A stretch of 64,000 bases of DNA from Shinella fusca (GCF_014203155.1 NZ_JACHIK010000003.1:62001-126000), one strand, 5' to 3'. Shown: positions 39,111 through 50,126, counted from the stretch's first letter. A program made the numbers and translations. Notes: generated by a model not told the origin, from the letters alone.

Positions 39111-40058
39111 ATGACCGCCAGCACCACCGAGCCGCAGGACGGCGGCATCATGCAGGGCGTGCTGCTGATGGCGATCGCCATGCTGCTTCTGCCCTGCATG
39201 GACGCCATCGCCAAATACATGGCGAACTTCGCCGGCATGTCGCCGGGGCAGGTGACGTTCTACCGCTTCTTCTTCCAGGTGGTGTGCACCGTGCCGCTGA
39301 TCTTCACGCCCGGCGGCAGCGCCATGCTGCGGCCGAAGCGGCCCTGGCTGAACCTCCTGCGCGGCGTGTTCCACGGTGCGGCGAGCCTCATGTTCTTCGC
39401 CGCCGTGAAATACATGCCGCTCGCCGACGTCTTCGCGATCTATTTCGTCGAGCCCTTCATCCTCACTGCGATGTCTGCGGCCTTCCTCGGCGACAAGGTC
39501 GGCTGGCGGCGGTGGCTCGCCATCGTCGTCGGCTTCGGCGGCGCGCTCATCGTCATCCAGCCGAGCTTCGTGCTGTTCGGCTGGACGGCGCTGCTGCCGG
39601 TCGCCTGCGCCTTCCTCTATTCGATCTACCTCTTCATGAACCGCGCCATCGGCAATGCCGATTCGCCGCTGACCATGCAGACCATCGCCGGCTTCGGCGG
39701 CACGCTCTTCATGGGGGCGGCGCTGTTCATCGGCGATTCGGCCGGCATCGCCGATTTTACGCCGTCGCTTCCCGGCTCGGTGCTGGCGCTGATGCTGCTC
39801 CTCGTCCTTGGCGCTCTCTCCGGCTATGCGCACATGCTCGTGGTGCGGGCGTTCCGCATGGCGCCGCTCTCGCTGCTCGCGCCCTTCCAGTATTTCGAGA
39901 TCATCTCGGCGACCGTGCTCGGCTATGCCATCTTCGGCGACTTCCCGACGCCGTCGAAATGGCTCGGCATCGCCATCATCGTCGGCTCCGGCCTCTTCAT
40001 CATCTGGCGCGAGCACAAGAGCCGGAAGGCGAAGCCCGACATCGCCGCCTTCGAGTAA
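39111..40058 (+). CDS. DMT superfamily transporter (EamA)
   Basis: 315 residues with about ten hydrophobic helices in two EamA repeats (about 18-150 and 165-300). The central V-E-P-F-I-L-T-A and the late P-F-Q-Y-F-E-I-I-S-A-T-V-L-G-Y motifs are typical. It is probably an exporter of a metabolite, and the substrate is not indicated. GAAGGAGTGACCG precedes the ATG. Confidence 0.9.
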   Translation: MTASTTEPQDGGIMQGVLLMAIAMLLLPCMDAIAKYMANFAGMSPGQVTFYRFFFQVVCTVPLIFTPGGSAMLRPKRPWLNLLRGVFHGAASLMFFAAVKYMPLADVFAIYFVEPFILTAMSAAFLGDKVGWRRWLAIVVGFGGALIVIQPSFVLFGWTALLPVACAFLYSIYLFMNRAIGNADSPLTMQTIAGFGGTLFMGAALFIGDSAGIADFTPSLPGSVLALMLLLVLGALSGYAHMLVVRAFRMAPLSLLAPFQYFEIISATVLGYAIFGDFPTPSKWLGIAIIVGSGLFIIWREHKSRKAKPDIAAFE

Positions 40059-40130
40059 GACTATCGGCGCCGTTGAACGGGCGCGGCCTTCTGGCTAAGA
40101 CTTTGCGCCTGAGACTGCCGGGAGGAAAGC

Positions 40131-42083
<1,953 letters not shown>

Positions 42084-42089
42084 GGCGCC

Positions 42090-42824
42090 TCAGGCGGCGG
42101 GCCGACAGTCCGCCTCCGGGACGGTCGGGCCGAACACCCGCTCGAACGAATCGCGGATACGCACGTCCACGTCGCTCATCATGACGGGCAGGCCGAGGTC
42201 GACGAGGCTGGTCACGCCGTAGCCGCGGATGCCGCAGGGCACGATGCCGGAGAAATGTTCGAGGTCCGGATCGACGTTGAGCGAGAAGCCGTGGAAGCTC
42301 ACCCAGCGGCGCAGGCGGATGCCGATGGCGGCGATCTTGTCCTCGGCGGGCGAGCCGTCCGGCAGCGGCGGGCGCTCGGGCCGGCGCACCCAGACGCCGA
42401 CGCGGTCCTCGCGCCGCTCGCCGCGCACGTTCATCGAATCCAGCGCATCGATCACCACCGCTTCGAGCGCCGCCACGAAGGCGCGCACGTCCTGCCGGCG
42501 CCGCTTCAGGTCGAGCATGACATAGACGACGCGCTGGCCGGGGCCGTGATAGGTGTATTCGCCGCCGCGGCCTGTGGAAAACACCGGGAAGCGATCCGGT
42601 GCGACGAGGTCGGCGGCGTTCGCGCTCGTGCCGGCCGTATAGAGCGGCGGATGCTCGACCAGCCAGACGAGCTCGTCCGCCTCGCCGTTTGCGATGGCCG
42701 CAGCCTCCTTTTCCATCGTTTCCACGGCCTCGTCATAGCCGACGAGGCCGGGCGCGACGCGCCAGCGCACCGGTGGAGAGCCGGGAATGGCAAGAAGGGA
42801 AGCGGAAATGTCCTGACGCTGCAT
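42090..42824 (-). CDS. lipB: Octanoyltransferase LipB
   Basis: 244 residues. The thioester/substrate motifs are [20 protein letters not shown] (catalytic Lys) and G-I-V-P-C-G-I (catalytic Cys). It transfers octanoate from acyl-carrier protein to lipoyl domains such as GcvH. It is convergent with pccA, with 6 bases between stops. Confidence 0.96.
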   Translation of the reverse strand: MQRQDISASLLAIPGSPPVRWRVAPGLVGYDEAVETMEKEAAAIANGEADELVWLVEHPPLYTAGTSANAADLVAPDRFPVFSTGRGGEYTYHGPGQRVVYVMLDLKRRRQDVRAFVAALEAVVIDALDSMNVRGERREDRVGVWVRRPERPPLPDGSPAEDKIAAIGIRLRRWVSFHGFSLNVDPDLEHFSGIVPCGIRGYGVTSLVDLGLPVMMSDVDVRIRDSFERVFGPTVPEADCRPAA

Positions 42825-43020
42825 CGGTGGGCCGTCCTTTTGTTCCGTTCTGCCAGATATAGGCGCGATCGTGCAAGGATTTCAGGGGTTTCAGGCCATC
42901 TGTGAAGGGCCTGTTGAAATTGTTCGTCTTCCCGTCATTTTTCTTATCGGACGGCCTTGTGCACCCCAAATGCTTTTGCTACATGCACCCCCGTCGCCGC
43001 AAGACGACGCCTACCACGAT

Positions 43021-43105
43021 GCGGTCGTGGCGGAATTGGTAGACGCGCAGCGTTGAGGTCGCTGTGGGGCAACCCGTGGAAGTTCGAGTCTTCTCGACCG
43101 CACCA
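43021..43105 (+). tRNA. tRNA-Leu (anticodon GAG)
   Basis: The 7-bp acceptor arms GCGGTCG and CGACCGC, discriminator A and encoded CCA (43103-43105) are seen. The anticodon arm is CAGCG-TTGAGGT-CGCTG, giving GAG. The long variable arm TGGGGCAACCCGT marks a class II tRNA, and the T-loop is TTCGAGT. Length is 85 bases including CCA. Confidence 0.97.
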
Positions 43106-43107
43106 AG

Positions 43108-43131
43108 AACCCGGCTTCGGCCGGGTTTTTT
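43108..43131 (+). terminator. Intrinsic terminator after tRNA-Leu
   Basis: AACCCGGC-TTCG-GCCGGGTT is followed by TTTT, two bases after the tRNA CCA end. Confidence 0.9.
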
Positions 43132-43146
43132 GCTTTCTGGGCTCCC

Positions 43147-43635
43147 TCAAAGCTTCCTGAATTTCTTGACGACGCGCTCGCGCTTCAGCCGCGACAGGCG
43201 GTCGATCCAGAAGATGCCGTCGAGCTGGTCGATCTCGTGCTGGAGGCAGACGGCGAGGAGGCCGTCCGCTTCCTCCGCGCGGCTTTCGCCGGCAAGGTTC
43301 CGGTAGGCAAGGCGGATGCGGGCAGGGCGCTCGACCTCCTCCGTCACGCCGGGCATGGAGACGCTGCCTTCCATGTGGCGCTGCAGTTCCGGCGAGAACC
43401 ATTCGATTACGGGATTCACATAGACGCGCTGCGAGGCGGGGCCGTCGAGCTCGATCACCGTCAACCGTTCGAGAATGCCGGCATGGGCGGCGGTGATGCC
43501 GATGCCGGGCGCGGCGCGCATCGTATCGGCAAGGTCGCCCGCCAGTGCCGCAAGGCGTGCGTCGAAAACCTCCACCGGCTTGCAGGGCATGCGAAGGCGG
43601 GGATCGGGATAGCGTAGAAGGGGAAGGATCGCCAT
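43147..43635 (-). CDS. Peptide deformylase homologue lacking canonical metal ligands
   Basis: 162 residues with an evident deformylase fold pattern. All three catalytic motifs are changed. Motif 1 is G-I-G-I-T-A-A-H (H51 for Gln), motif 2 is E-G-S-V-S (S91 for the metal-binding Cys), and motif 3 is H-E-I-D-Q (Q137 for the second metal-binding His). Of the usual Cys-His-His metal set only H133 remains. It is therefore unlikely to be a standard Fe deformylase. Rhizobia normally carry a canonical def elsewhere. This may be a divergent hydrolase or a non-catalytic N-terminus-binding protein. Confidence 0.85.
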   Translation of the reverse strand: MAILPLLRYPDPRLRMPCKPVEVFDARLAALAGDLADTMRAAPGIGITAAHAGILERLTVIELDGPASQRVYVNPVIEWFSPELQRHMEGSVSMPGVTEEVERPARIRLAYRNLAGESRAEEADGLLAVCLQHEIDQLDGIFWIDRLSRLKRERVVKKFRKL

Positions 43636-43818
43636 GAAGGGCTCCGGCCGGTTGGTCCTGCCCCTTCCTATCCTGTTTGCGCCGGTGCGAAAACGCCGGC
43701 GGTGCGAATCGTGCGATTTGCATGAAATTGCAACAGCTTGCGAAATTTTTTCCGGCGACGCCCATTTGCCGCTTTCGGCGATGGACCGGCCGGGCGCTTT
43801 GCGCTAGCACGGAGGCAT

Positions 43819-43840
43819 GCGGCGCGGAACGAGGCGCCGC
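43819..43840 (+). promoter_or_regulatory. Hairpin in the mgtE leader
   Basis: GCGGCGC-GGAACGAG-GCGCCGC forms a 7-bp stem about 80 bases before the mgtE start, in a 283-base region without another gene. Magnesium transporter leaders are often regulated, but I cannot match this to the M-box consensus. The function is open. Confidence 0.3.
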
Positions 43841-43918
43841 ACCAACCCTGCAGCAATTCCGTCGTCCCAGCCCCCGCTGACGCCCGGGCCGGGCGACCCC
43901 GGCAAGAGGAGCGGCCCG

Positions 43919-45349
43919 ATGGAAGACACCGGCGACGATAGCCGCGTTCTCGAAACCGAGGCAGGGCACAGCACCTTCGACGGCGAGGATATCTATGCCG
44001 AGGACGGTTCGATCCGCTCGGACTTCCTCATGCATGTCGGCGCGGCCATTGCCGACGGCGACCTCCTGTTCCTGCGCCGCCATGTCGCGCGGCTGCACGA
44101 ATCGGAAATGGGCGACCTTCTGGAGGCGATCCAGCCGGAACAGCGACGCCAGCTCGTCTCGCTGCTCGGCGCGGACTTCGACCTTGCCGCGCTGACCGAG
44201 GTGGACGAGGCGATCCGCCTCGATATCGTCGAGCATCTGCCGAACGAGCAGATCGCCGCCGCCATCGGCGAGATGGATTCGGACGACGCCGTCTACATCC
44301 TGGAGGACCTCAACCAGGAGGACCAGGAAGAGATCCTCTCCAAGCTGCCGTTCACCGAACGGATCCGCCTGCGCCGCTCGCTGGATTATCCCGAGAGCAC
44401 GGCCGGCCGGCGCATGCAGACTGAGTTCGTCGCCGTGCCGCCGTTCTGGACGGTCGGCCAGACGATCGACTACCTGCGCGAGGACGCCGACCTGCCGGAG
44501 AGCTTCTCGCAGGTCTTCGTCATCGACCCGACCTTCCGCCTGCTCGGCGCCGTCGACCTCGACCGCATCCTGCGCACGCCGCGGGGCACGAAGATCGAGG
44601 CGATGATGCGCGAGACGAACCATCCCATCCCGGCGGAGATGGACCAGGAAGAGGCCGCGCAGCTCTTCGAGCAGTACGACCTGCTCTCCGCCGCCGTCGT
44701 CGACGAGAACGGCCGCCTCGTCGGCGTGCTCACCATCGACGACGTGGTCGACGTGATCCAGGAAGAGGCCGAGGAGGACTTGATGCGCCTCGGCGGCGTC
44801 GGCGACGAAGAACTGTCGGACAGCACCATCGAGACGGTGCGCTCGCGTGCGCCCTGGCTGCTGGTCAACCTCCTGACGGCCTTCCTCGCGGCCTCCGTCA
44901 TCTCGCTGTTCGAGGCGACCATCGAGGATATCGTGGCGCTCGCCGTGCTGATGCCGATCGTGGCGGGCATGGGCGGCAATGCCGGCTCGCAGACGATGAC
45001 CGTGACGGTGCGCGCGCTCGCCACCCGCGACCTCGATATCCACAATGCCTGGCGCGTCGTGCGGCGCGAGGCGGGCGTCGGTTTGCTGCACGGCCTCGCC
45101 TTCGGCCTGATGATCGGCCTCGTCGCCGGCTTCTGGTTCCATGACGGCAATATCGGCCTCGTCATCGCGGCCGCCATGATGATCAACATGTGCGCGGCGG
45201 CGCTCGCCGGCATCATGATCCCGATGCTGCTCGACAGGGCCGGCGCGGACCCGGCCGTCTCCTCCAGCGTCTTCGTGACGGCGGTGACGGATATCGTCGG
45301 ATTCTTCGCGTTTCTCGGGCTCGCGACCTGGTGGTTCGCCATCCGCTGA
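43919..45349 (+). CDS. mgtE: Magnesium transporter MgtE
   Basis: 476 residues from the ATG at 43919, which has AGAGGAGCGG upstream. The open frame extends another 34 codons, but that part has no domain content. An N-terminal MgtE superhelix (about 30-150), a CBS pair (about 165-290) and five membrane helices follow. The pore region includes P-I-V-A-G-M-G-G-N-A-G-S-Q and an intact D-x-x-G-F-F-type end (T-D-I-V-G-F-F). It is a Mg2+ channel gated by the cytosolic domains. Confidence 0.95.
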   Translation: MEDTGDDSRVLETEAGHSTFDGEDIYAEDGSIRSDFLMHVGAAIADGDLLFLRRHVARLHESEMGDLLEAIQPEQRRQLVSLLGADFDLAALTEVDEAIRLDIVEHLPNEQIAAAIGEMDSDDAVYILEDLNQEDQEEILSKLPFTERIRLRRSLDYPESTAGRRMQTEFVAVPPFWTVGQTIDYLREDADLPESFSQVFVIDPTFRLLGAVDLDRILRTPRGTKIEAMMRETNHPIPAEMDQEEAAQLFEQYDLLSAAVVDENGRLVGVLTIDDVVDVIQEEAEEDLMRLGGVGDEELSDSTIETVRSRAPWLLVNLLTAFLAASVISLFEATIEDIVALAVLMPIVAGMGGNAGSQTMTVTVRALATRDLDIHNAWRVVRREAGVGLLHGLAFGLMIGLVAGFWFHDGNIGLVIAAAMMINMCAAALAGIMIPMLLDRAGADPAVSSSVFVTAVTDIVGFFAFLGLATWWFAIR

Positions 45350-45358
45350 GCGAGAAAA

Positions 45359-45386
45359 TTGACTTATACGTAAAAGTCAATAAAAT
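45359..45386 (+). promoter_or_regulatory. Promoter and MerR-type operator of the LiuR-like gene
   Basis: A 22-bp near-perfect palindrome (45359-45380; 20 of 22 positions symmetric) runs TTGACTTATAC / GTAAAAGTCAA. Its first six bases are a perfect -35 box (TTGACT). A -10 box TAAAAT (45381-45386) follows directly, with a 16-base spacer. The dyad fills the whole spacer, as expected for a MerR-family operator, and the regulator gene starts 28 bases after the -10. Autoregulation is inferred. Confidence 0.65.
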
Positions 45387-45413
45387 GCCTGCCCAGAGAA
45401 GATCGGAGCAGGC

Positions 45414-45800
45414 GTGGACAAGTTTTATACCATAACCGAGCTGACGCGCGAATTCGGGGTTTCCACCCGCACCTTGCGCTTCTACGAGGACGAGGGGCTG
45501 ATCAATCCCGAGCGGCGCGGCCGCACGCGGCTTTTCCGCCCTGCCGACCGCCGGCTGATCCAGGAAATCCTGCGCGGGCGCCGCATCGGCTTCACCATTG
45601 CCGAGATCCGCGAGATCATCAAAGTCTACAAGGACCCGCCGGGCGAGATGGGTCAGCTCGAAATGCTGATGCAGAAGGTCAGCGAAAAGCGCGAGGACCT
45701 GCGCCAGAAGCGGCGCGATATCGAGGAAACGCTCGCCGAGCTCGACAATGTCGAGGAAGCCTGCCTCACGCGCCTTGCCGAGATCGGCGTCGGCACCTGA
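45414..45800 (+). CDS. MerR-family regulator, LiuR-like
   Basis: 128 residues from a GTG at 45414, with GGAGCAGGC before it. The winged-helix motif T-R-T-L-R-F-Y-E-D-E-G-L-I occupies about 18-30. It continues R-R-G-R-T-R-L-F-R-P-A-D-R-R and R-G-R-R-I-G-F-T-I-A-E-I-R. A long dimerisation coiled coil follows and no metal-binding cysteines are present. The closest family by pattern is LiuR, which controls leucine/isovalerate and fatty-acid catabolism. No liu genes are in this window. Confidence 0.82.
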   Translation: MDKFYTITELTREFGVSTRTLRFYEDEGLINPERRGRTRLFRPADRRLIQEILRGRRIGFTIAEIREIIKVYKDPPGEMGQLEMLMQKVSEKREDLRQKRRDIEETLAELDNVEEACLTRLAEIGVGT

Positions 45801-45802
45801 GC

Positions 45803-46276
45803 CTAGATCCAGCGCGCCGTCCCGTTGCAATAGCGTTCGAAATCGATGCCGAAGCGCGAGAGGAGATGCAGTTCCTCGCGCTTGATGGCGACGATGTTCG
45901 TAAGCCCGGCCGCCACCATCGCCGTCACGATGCACCAGGGATTGAGCATGACGAGGCCGAGGCCTGCGGTCGCCAGCGTATAGCCGAGATAGATGGGGTT
46001 GCGCGTGAGGCGGTAAGGGCCGCGCGTCACCAGATGGGTGGAGCAGCGGTTCGGCATGATCGCCGTCTGGCAGTCGAGCAGGGTGCGCATCGCCCAGACG
46101 TCCAGCACCGCCGCCGTCGCGATCAGCACGCCGCCCGCCGCCCGGGCGATCCAGACCTCCGTCTGCGCCGTCTCGAGCGGACACCACGCCTGGAGCAGGA
46201 AGGCTGCCGCTATGGCTGCGGCATAGATCAGCGGCGGCCAGGGAAAGGCGAGTGGCTTCACGCGATAGGCGTTCAT
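45803..46276 (-). CDS. Isoprenylcysteine carboxyl methyltransferase (ICMT/PEMT)-like membrane protein
   Basis: 157 residues from the ATG at 46276, with GGAGTAGG upstream. Four hydrophobic helices are visible, with the family motif G-P-Y-R-L-T-R-N-P-I-Y-L-G-Y and a late E-E-x-x-L...F-G-x-x-F-E-R-Y block. The family methylates lipids or thiols with SAM; a target cannot be named. It lies 4 bases after the DUF1624 gene. Confidence 0.88.
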   Translation of the reverse strand: MNAYRVKPLAFPWPPLIYAAAIAAAFLLQAWCPLETAQTEVWIARAAGGVLIATAAVLDVWAMRTLLDCQTAIMPNRCSTHLVTRGPYRLTRNPIYLGYTLATAGLGLVMLNPWCIVTAMVAAGLTNIVAIKREELHLLSRFGIDFERYCNGTARWI

Positions 46277-46280
46277 GATC

Positions 46281-47300
46281 CTACTCCTTGAGGTCGGGCC
46301 TCGTTTCGGCATTTGCCGTGCATTGCGACGAGATCGCCGAGATGCGCTCGTCCGTGGTGACGTCGATTGCGCCGCTGTTGAGGTCGGCGAAGAGGTTTGC
46401 CTGCTGCAGCCTGTCGAGCGTGCAGCCGCAGAAGCTCTCGCAGAAGCCTCCGTCGCGTTCGTTGGTGCAGGCGCGGGTGCAGCTCTTCATGTAGCTTTCG
46501 ACGGGATCCGGCGCGGGGGCGGGAAAGACCAGCGAGAAGCAATAGACCAGCGCGATCAGGATGGGCTGGTGGACAAGGTAGATGGCGAGACTGTGACGGC
46601 CGGCCGTCGCCAGAAGGGTTTTCCACCGCGCCTTTGTCGCAGTCCCCACGCCGGCGAGCCGCTCGGGAAGCGGGCTTGCGAGGAAGAGGCGGGCGAGCGC
46701 GATGCCGAGGAGCACGGGGGCGATCCAGGGCAGCAGCGGCACATAGTCGTTCGAGCGCGGCACGTCGACGGAAAGGCCGACCCACCAGAGCGCCGGATGG
46801 TCGAAGACGGGCGAACGCAGGTAGAGCGGCGCGGCGACGGCCGCCGCCGCGGCGAGCAGCGTGACGATTACCGGCAGGCGGAGGAAAAGGAGGCCGACGA
46901 GGCTTGCCGCCGCGATGGCATGCAGGATGCCGAAGAAGATGAAGGTCTGCGGGAAGAGGAACCAGGTGGCGAGCGTGATCAGCGCCGCCGCAAGGCCGAT
47001 CTTGCCAAGCCGGATGAGGAACGGCCGCGGGCGAAAACCCTGCGCATGGCCGAGCACGAGGCTGAAGCCGGCGAGCGCCAGGAAGCTGCCGGCGATCAGC
47101 CGGGCGAAGATGCGCCAGCCGCCGGTCGTCGCGGTCTCCGGCTCGATATAGCCGAAATAACCGAGGTCCCAGGTGAAGTGATAGATCGCCATGGCGATCA
47201 GCGCGACGGCGCGGGCCTGGTCTATGAGCGGAATGCGCGGCAGGCGGCGCGTTCGCGCGCTGCCTTCCTCCACACTGCCGTCAATCACCGTCGTCGTCAT
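46281..47300 (-). CDS. DUF1624 acyltransferase-like membrane protein with Cys-rich tail
   Basis: About 339 residues from the ATG at 47300 (an ATG six codons upstream is possible). Eight or more membrane helices carry the HGSNAT/DUF1624 motifs: D-Q-A-R-A-V-A-L-I-A-M, Y-H-F-T-W-D-L, G-R-H-S-L-A-I-Y-L-V-H-Q-P. This family transfers acetyl groups across membranes. The last 70 residues are soluble and contain six cysteines (C-x3-C-x9-C-x3-C-x-C, plus one later). That tail is not part of the core fold. Confidence 0.82.
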   Translation of the reverse strand: MTTTVIDGSVEEGSARTRRLPRIPLIDQARAVALIAMAIYHFTWDLGYFGYIEPETATTGGWRIFARLIAGSFLALAGFSLVLGHAQGFRPRPFLIRLGKIGLAAALITLATWFLFPQTFIFFGILHAIAAASLVGLLFLRLPVIVTLLAAAAAVAAPLYLRSPVFDHPALWWVGLSVDVPRSNDYVPLLPWIAPVLLGIALARLFLASPLPERLAGVGTATKARWKTLLATAGRHSLAIYLVHQPILIALVYCFSLVFPAPAPDPVESYMKSCTRACTNERDGGFCESFCGCTLDRLQQANLFADLNSGAIDVTTDERISAISSQCTANAETRPDLKE

Positions 47301-47399
47301 GGTTCGCGGTCGCCGCATTGCCTGGGTCCATGGGAATATGCCACGCCAAACTTGCGCCGGGCGGATGGCGGAAAGGTGGCTGGCCGGGGTTGATGGAGA

Positions 47400-48089
47400 T
47401 CAGTCGAGGCTTTCGAGCACGGCCGCGCGCGCAGCCGAATAGAATTGCCGGCGCACGAGCACGACGGTGATGCCGGCGGTCGTCGCCATGAAGAGATAGG
47501 GGCTGGCGAACCAGCCGAGATAGCCGATCGACAGGAAGATGGCGCGAAGGCCCATGTTGAACTGCTTGGCCGCCAGGATGTTCATGTGGATGACCTTGTC
47601 GGCCGCAAGCTCGGCCCCGGCCGGGTCCTTGTGGATGTCGCCGCTCATCGGCATCGCGCCGAGCAGGATCGTGCAATAGTTGAAGAGCCGGTAGGACCAG
47701 CCGAACTTGAAGAAGGCATAGCCGAAGATGATGGCAAGCCCGCCGACCTTCAGCTCGAAGCCGGCGCGGCTGCCGTGGAAGAAGTACGGCAGGTCGTTGA
47801 AGATGGCGAAGACCTGCTCGGTGGCGCCCAGAAGCGCGAAGCAACTGCCGAGCGCCAGCAGCGAGGTAGAGGCGAAGAAGGCCGTGCCGTTCTGCAGGCC
47901 CGCCATGATCTGCGTGTCGATCATGCGCAGGTCCCGGTGGAGCGCGTTGCGGATCCATATGGTGCGCTGCGAGCTCATCGCCCGCGTGAGGCTCACCCGG
48001 TCGAGGAATTTCGCCCGGTCGGTGATCCAGGAATACCCGATCCACAGGGTGATGAAGACGACGAGGGCGGCAAGGTCGGGTGTGCTCAT
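47400..48089 (-). CDS. DUF599 membrane protein
   Basis: 229 residues from the ATG at 48089, with GGCAGGACC upstream. It has five hydrophobic segments and a conserved N-terminal loop (M-S-S-Q-R-T-I-W-I-R-N-A). Family signature segments F-F-A-S-T-S-L-L-A and F-K-F-G-W-S-Y-R-L-F-N-Y are present. Function unknown. Confidence 0.85.
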   Translation of the reverse strand: MSTPDLAALVVFITLWIGYSWITDRAKFLDRVSLTRAMSSQRTIWIRNALHRDLRMIDTQIMAGLQNGTAFFASTSLLALGSCFALLGATEQVFAIFNDLPYFFHGSRAGFELKVGGLAIIFGYAFFKFGWSYRLFNYCTILLGAMPMSGDIHKDPAGAELAADKVIHMNILAAKQFNMGLRAIFLSIGYLGWFASPYLFMATTAGITVVLVRRQFYSAARAAVLESLD

Positions 48090-48286
48090 GGTCCTGCCTT
48101 GTGCCACGGATTGCGCAATTTGCAAGCGGGCCGCGACGGTCCGATCAAAGCTGTTAAAACATGGGGCGGCAAAGAGGCATGGCCCGCCCGCTGCCGCTAC
48201 CTATAACTGTCTGATTTTGCGACAGGTCATGCGCCCGGTGCGTGGCTCCTATGCCATTCGTGCCTTGGTTCTGCCATTTTTGGCGA

Positions 48287-48315
48287 TTGCGGTTTCATCA
48301 AATCTTCACTAAACA
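48287..48315 (+). promoter_or_regulatory. Possible promoter of the 33-residue ORF
   Basis: TTGCGG at 48287 and TAAACA at 48310, 17 bases apart, lie about 58 bases before the small ORF. Both boxes are only fair matches. Confidence 0.35.
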
Positions 48316-48372
48316 GGGCCCCGAGCAGCGCCGAAGACGGCTGCTGCGACGACATCTTCCATCGGGGAAATC

Positions 48373-48474
48373 ATGGAAAGTACCGTTCAGAAGTCCTGCT
48401 GGGGCATCACCGTCCGCGCAGTTCTCGGTTTTGGCGCCGTTCTCGCCATCGCTCATCTCTTCGGCGGCATCTGA
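48373..48474 (+). CDS. 33-residue small hydrophobic protein
   Basis: The ATG at 48373 has GGGGAAA before it and the frame ends with TGA at 48472-48474. The product begins M-E-S-T-V-Q-K-S-C-W and carries one hydrophobic stretch (about 11-33), so it could be a small single-span membrane protein. A well-formed terminator lies 25 bases downstream, giving a complete short transcription unit. I know no family for it. Confidence 0.55.
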   Translation: MESTVQKSCWGITVRAVLGFGAVLAIAHLFGGI

Positions 48475-48499
48475 AAATCCCGGGCCATCGACCTTACAT

Positions 48500-48536
48500 A
48501 AGCAGCGCGCTCCCTCGGACGCGCTGCTTTTGTTTT
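48500..48536 (+). terminator. Intrinsic terminator of the 33-residue ORF
   Basis: AAGCAGCGCG and CGCGCTGCTT form a perfect 10-bp stem around a 10-base loop. TT-G-TTTT follows, a strong rho-independent pattern. Confidence 0.9.
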
Positions 48537-48651
48537 GGCGGCATGTCGCGTTGGTAAAACCCGATGTCGGGAGATCGCCGTGGGCGCGGCGCGTGATAAC
48601 GTAGCTTCAACAGACACAGCATAGCCTGCCGCGGCAAGGAGAAGTCCGGAA

Positions 48652-50052
48652 ATGTTTCTTTCGGTGTTTGACGTCTTCAAGATCGGGATCGGGCCGTCCA
48701 GCTCCCACACGATGGGGCCGATGTCGGCGGCGAACCGTTTCCTCGATCTCATCCTCTCCGACGACTGGCCGCGCCCCTCCGGCGCCCATGTCGCCGCGGT
48801 CCGCATGAGCCTGCACGGCTCGCTCGCCTATACCGGCATCGGCCATGGCTCGGACCGTGCCGTCATCCTCGGCCTGATGGGCGAGCGGCCCGATTCGGTC
48901 GACCCGGACCGGATGGACGCCATCGTCGCCGAAGTCGAGCGCACGGGGCGCATCACGCCGCCCGGCCATCCGGGCTATGCCTTCCAGCCGAAGACCGACC
49001 TTATCTTCGACAAGAAGAACCCGCTGCCGGGCCATGCCAACGGCATGACCTTCTCCGCCTACGACCGCGACGACCGGCTGCTCCTGAAGCGCATCTACTA
49101 TTCCGTCGGCGGCGGCTTCGTCGTCACCGATACGGAACTGGAGCAGATGCGCACCAGCAAGGCGCGCGCCAGCGACAAGAAGGTGCCGTTCCCCTTCGCC
49201 TCGGCAAAGCAGATGCTGGAGATGGCCGAGCGCTCGGGCATGACGATCGCGCAGATGAAGCGCGCGAACGAGGAAGCCACCATGTCGCGCGACGAGCTGA
49301 ATGCCGGCCTCGACCGCATCTGGGAGGCGATGAAGACCTGTATCGACCGGGGCCTTCGCAACGAGGGCATCATGCCGGGCGGCCTGAAGGTGCGCCGCCG
49401 CGCCCGCTCGATCCACGACAAGCTGCAGGAGGAGTGGCGCTCCAACAAGGCGAACCCGCTGCTCGCCAACGACTGGCTCTCCGTCTATGCGATGGCCGTC
49501 AACGAGGAGAACGCCGCCGGCGGGCGCGTCGTCACCTCGCCGACCAATGGGGCGGCGGGCGTCGTGCCCGCCACGATCCGCTACTACCAGCATTTCCATG
49601 AGGATGCCGACCAGGACGGCATCCGCGACTATCTGCTGACGGCCGCGGCCGTTGGCGGCATCATCAAGCACAATGCCTCGATCTCGGGCGCCGAGGTTGG
49701 CTGTCAGGGGGAGGTGGGCTCCGCCTCGGCCATGGCCGCCGCCGGCCTTGCCGCCGTCATGGGCGGCACGCCGGAACAGGTGGAGAATGCCGCCGAGATC
49801 GCGCTGGAACACCATCTCGGCATGACCTGCGACCCCATTGCCGGCCTCGTGCAGGTGCCCTGCATCGAGCGCAACGCGCTCGGCGCGGTGAAGGCCGTGA
49901 CGGCCGCTTCGCTCGCCATCAAGGGCGACGGCAAGCATTTCGTGCCGCTCGACGCGTGCATCGAGACGATGCGCCAGACGGGCGTCGACATGAACGAGAA
50001 GTACAAGGAAACCTCGACAGGCGGCCTTGCCGTCAACGTGGTGGAGTGCTGA
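48652..50052 (+). CDS. sdaA: L-serine ammonia-lyase (Fe-S)
   Basis: 466 residues, the fused alpha-plus-beta single chain. It begins with the [17 protein letters not shown] motif. The cysteines of the [4Fe-4S] site lie in [14 protein letters not shown] and V-Q-V-P-C-I. It converts serine to pyruvate and ammonia and depends on the Fe-S assembly genes nearby. GGAGAAG precedes the ATG. Confidence 0.96.
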   Translation: MFLSVFDVFKIGIGPSSSHTMGPMSAANRFLDLILSDDWPRPSGAHVAAVRMSLHGSLAYTGIGHGSDRAVILGLMGERPDSVDPDRMDAIVAEVERTGRITPPGHPGYAFQPKTDLIFDKKNPLPGHANGMTFSAYDRDDRLLLKRIYYSVGGGFVVTDTELEQMRTSKARASDKKVPFPFASAKQMLEMAERSGMTIAQMKRANEEATMSRDELNAGLDRIWEAMKTCIDRGLRNEGIMPGGLKVRRRARSIHDKLQEEWRSNKANPLLANDWLSVYAMAVNEENAAGGRVVTSPTNGAAGVVPATIRYYQHFHEDADQDGIRDYLLTAAAVGGIIKHNASISGAEVGCQGEVGSASAMAAAGLAAVMGGTPEQVENAAEIALEHHLGMTCDPIAGLVQVPCIERNALGAVKAVTAASLAIKGDGKHFVPLDACIETMRQTGVDMNEKYKETSTGGLAVNVVEC

Positions 50053-50126
50053 GGCTTTATCTCTTCCTTGTGGAGTGCGACACGGCGGCCTCTTGACCCG
50101 GCCGCCGGCAAGGCGTTGAAAGGGGC

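Noticed and set aside
43636-43918. Magnesium (M-box) riboswitch before mgtE
   Set aside because: I looked for the M-box core and could not align it; only one simple hairpin is visible. A covariance-model search would decide.
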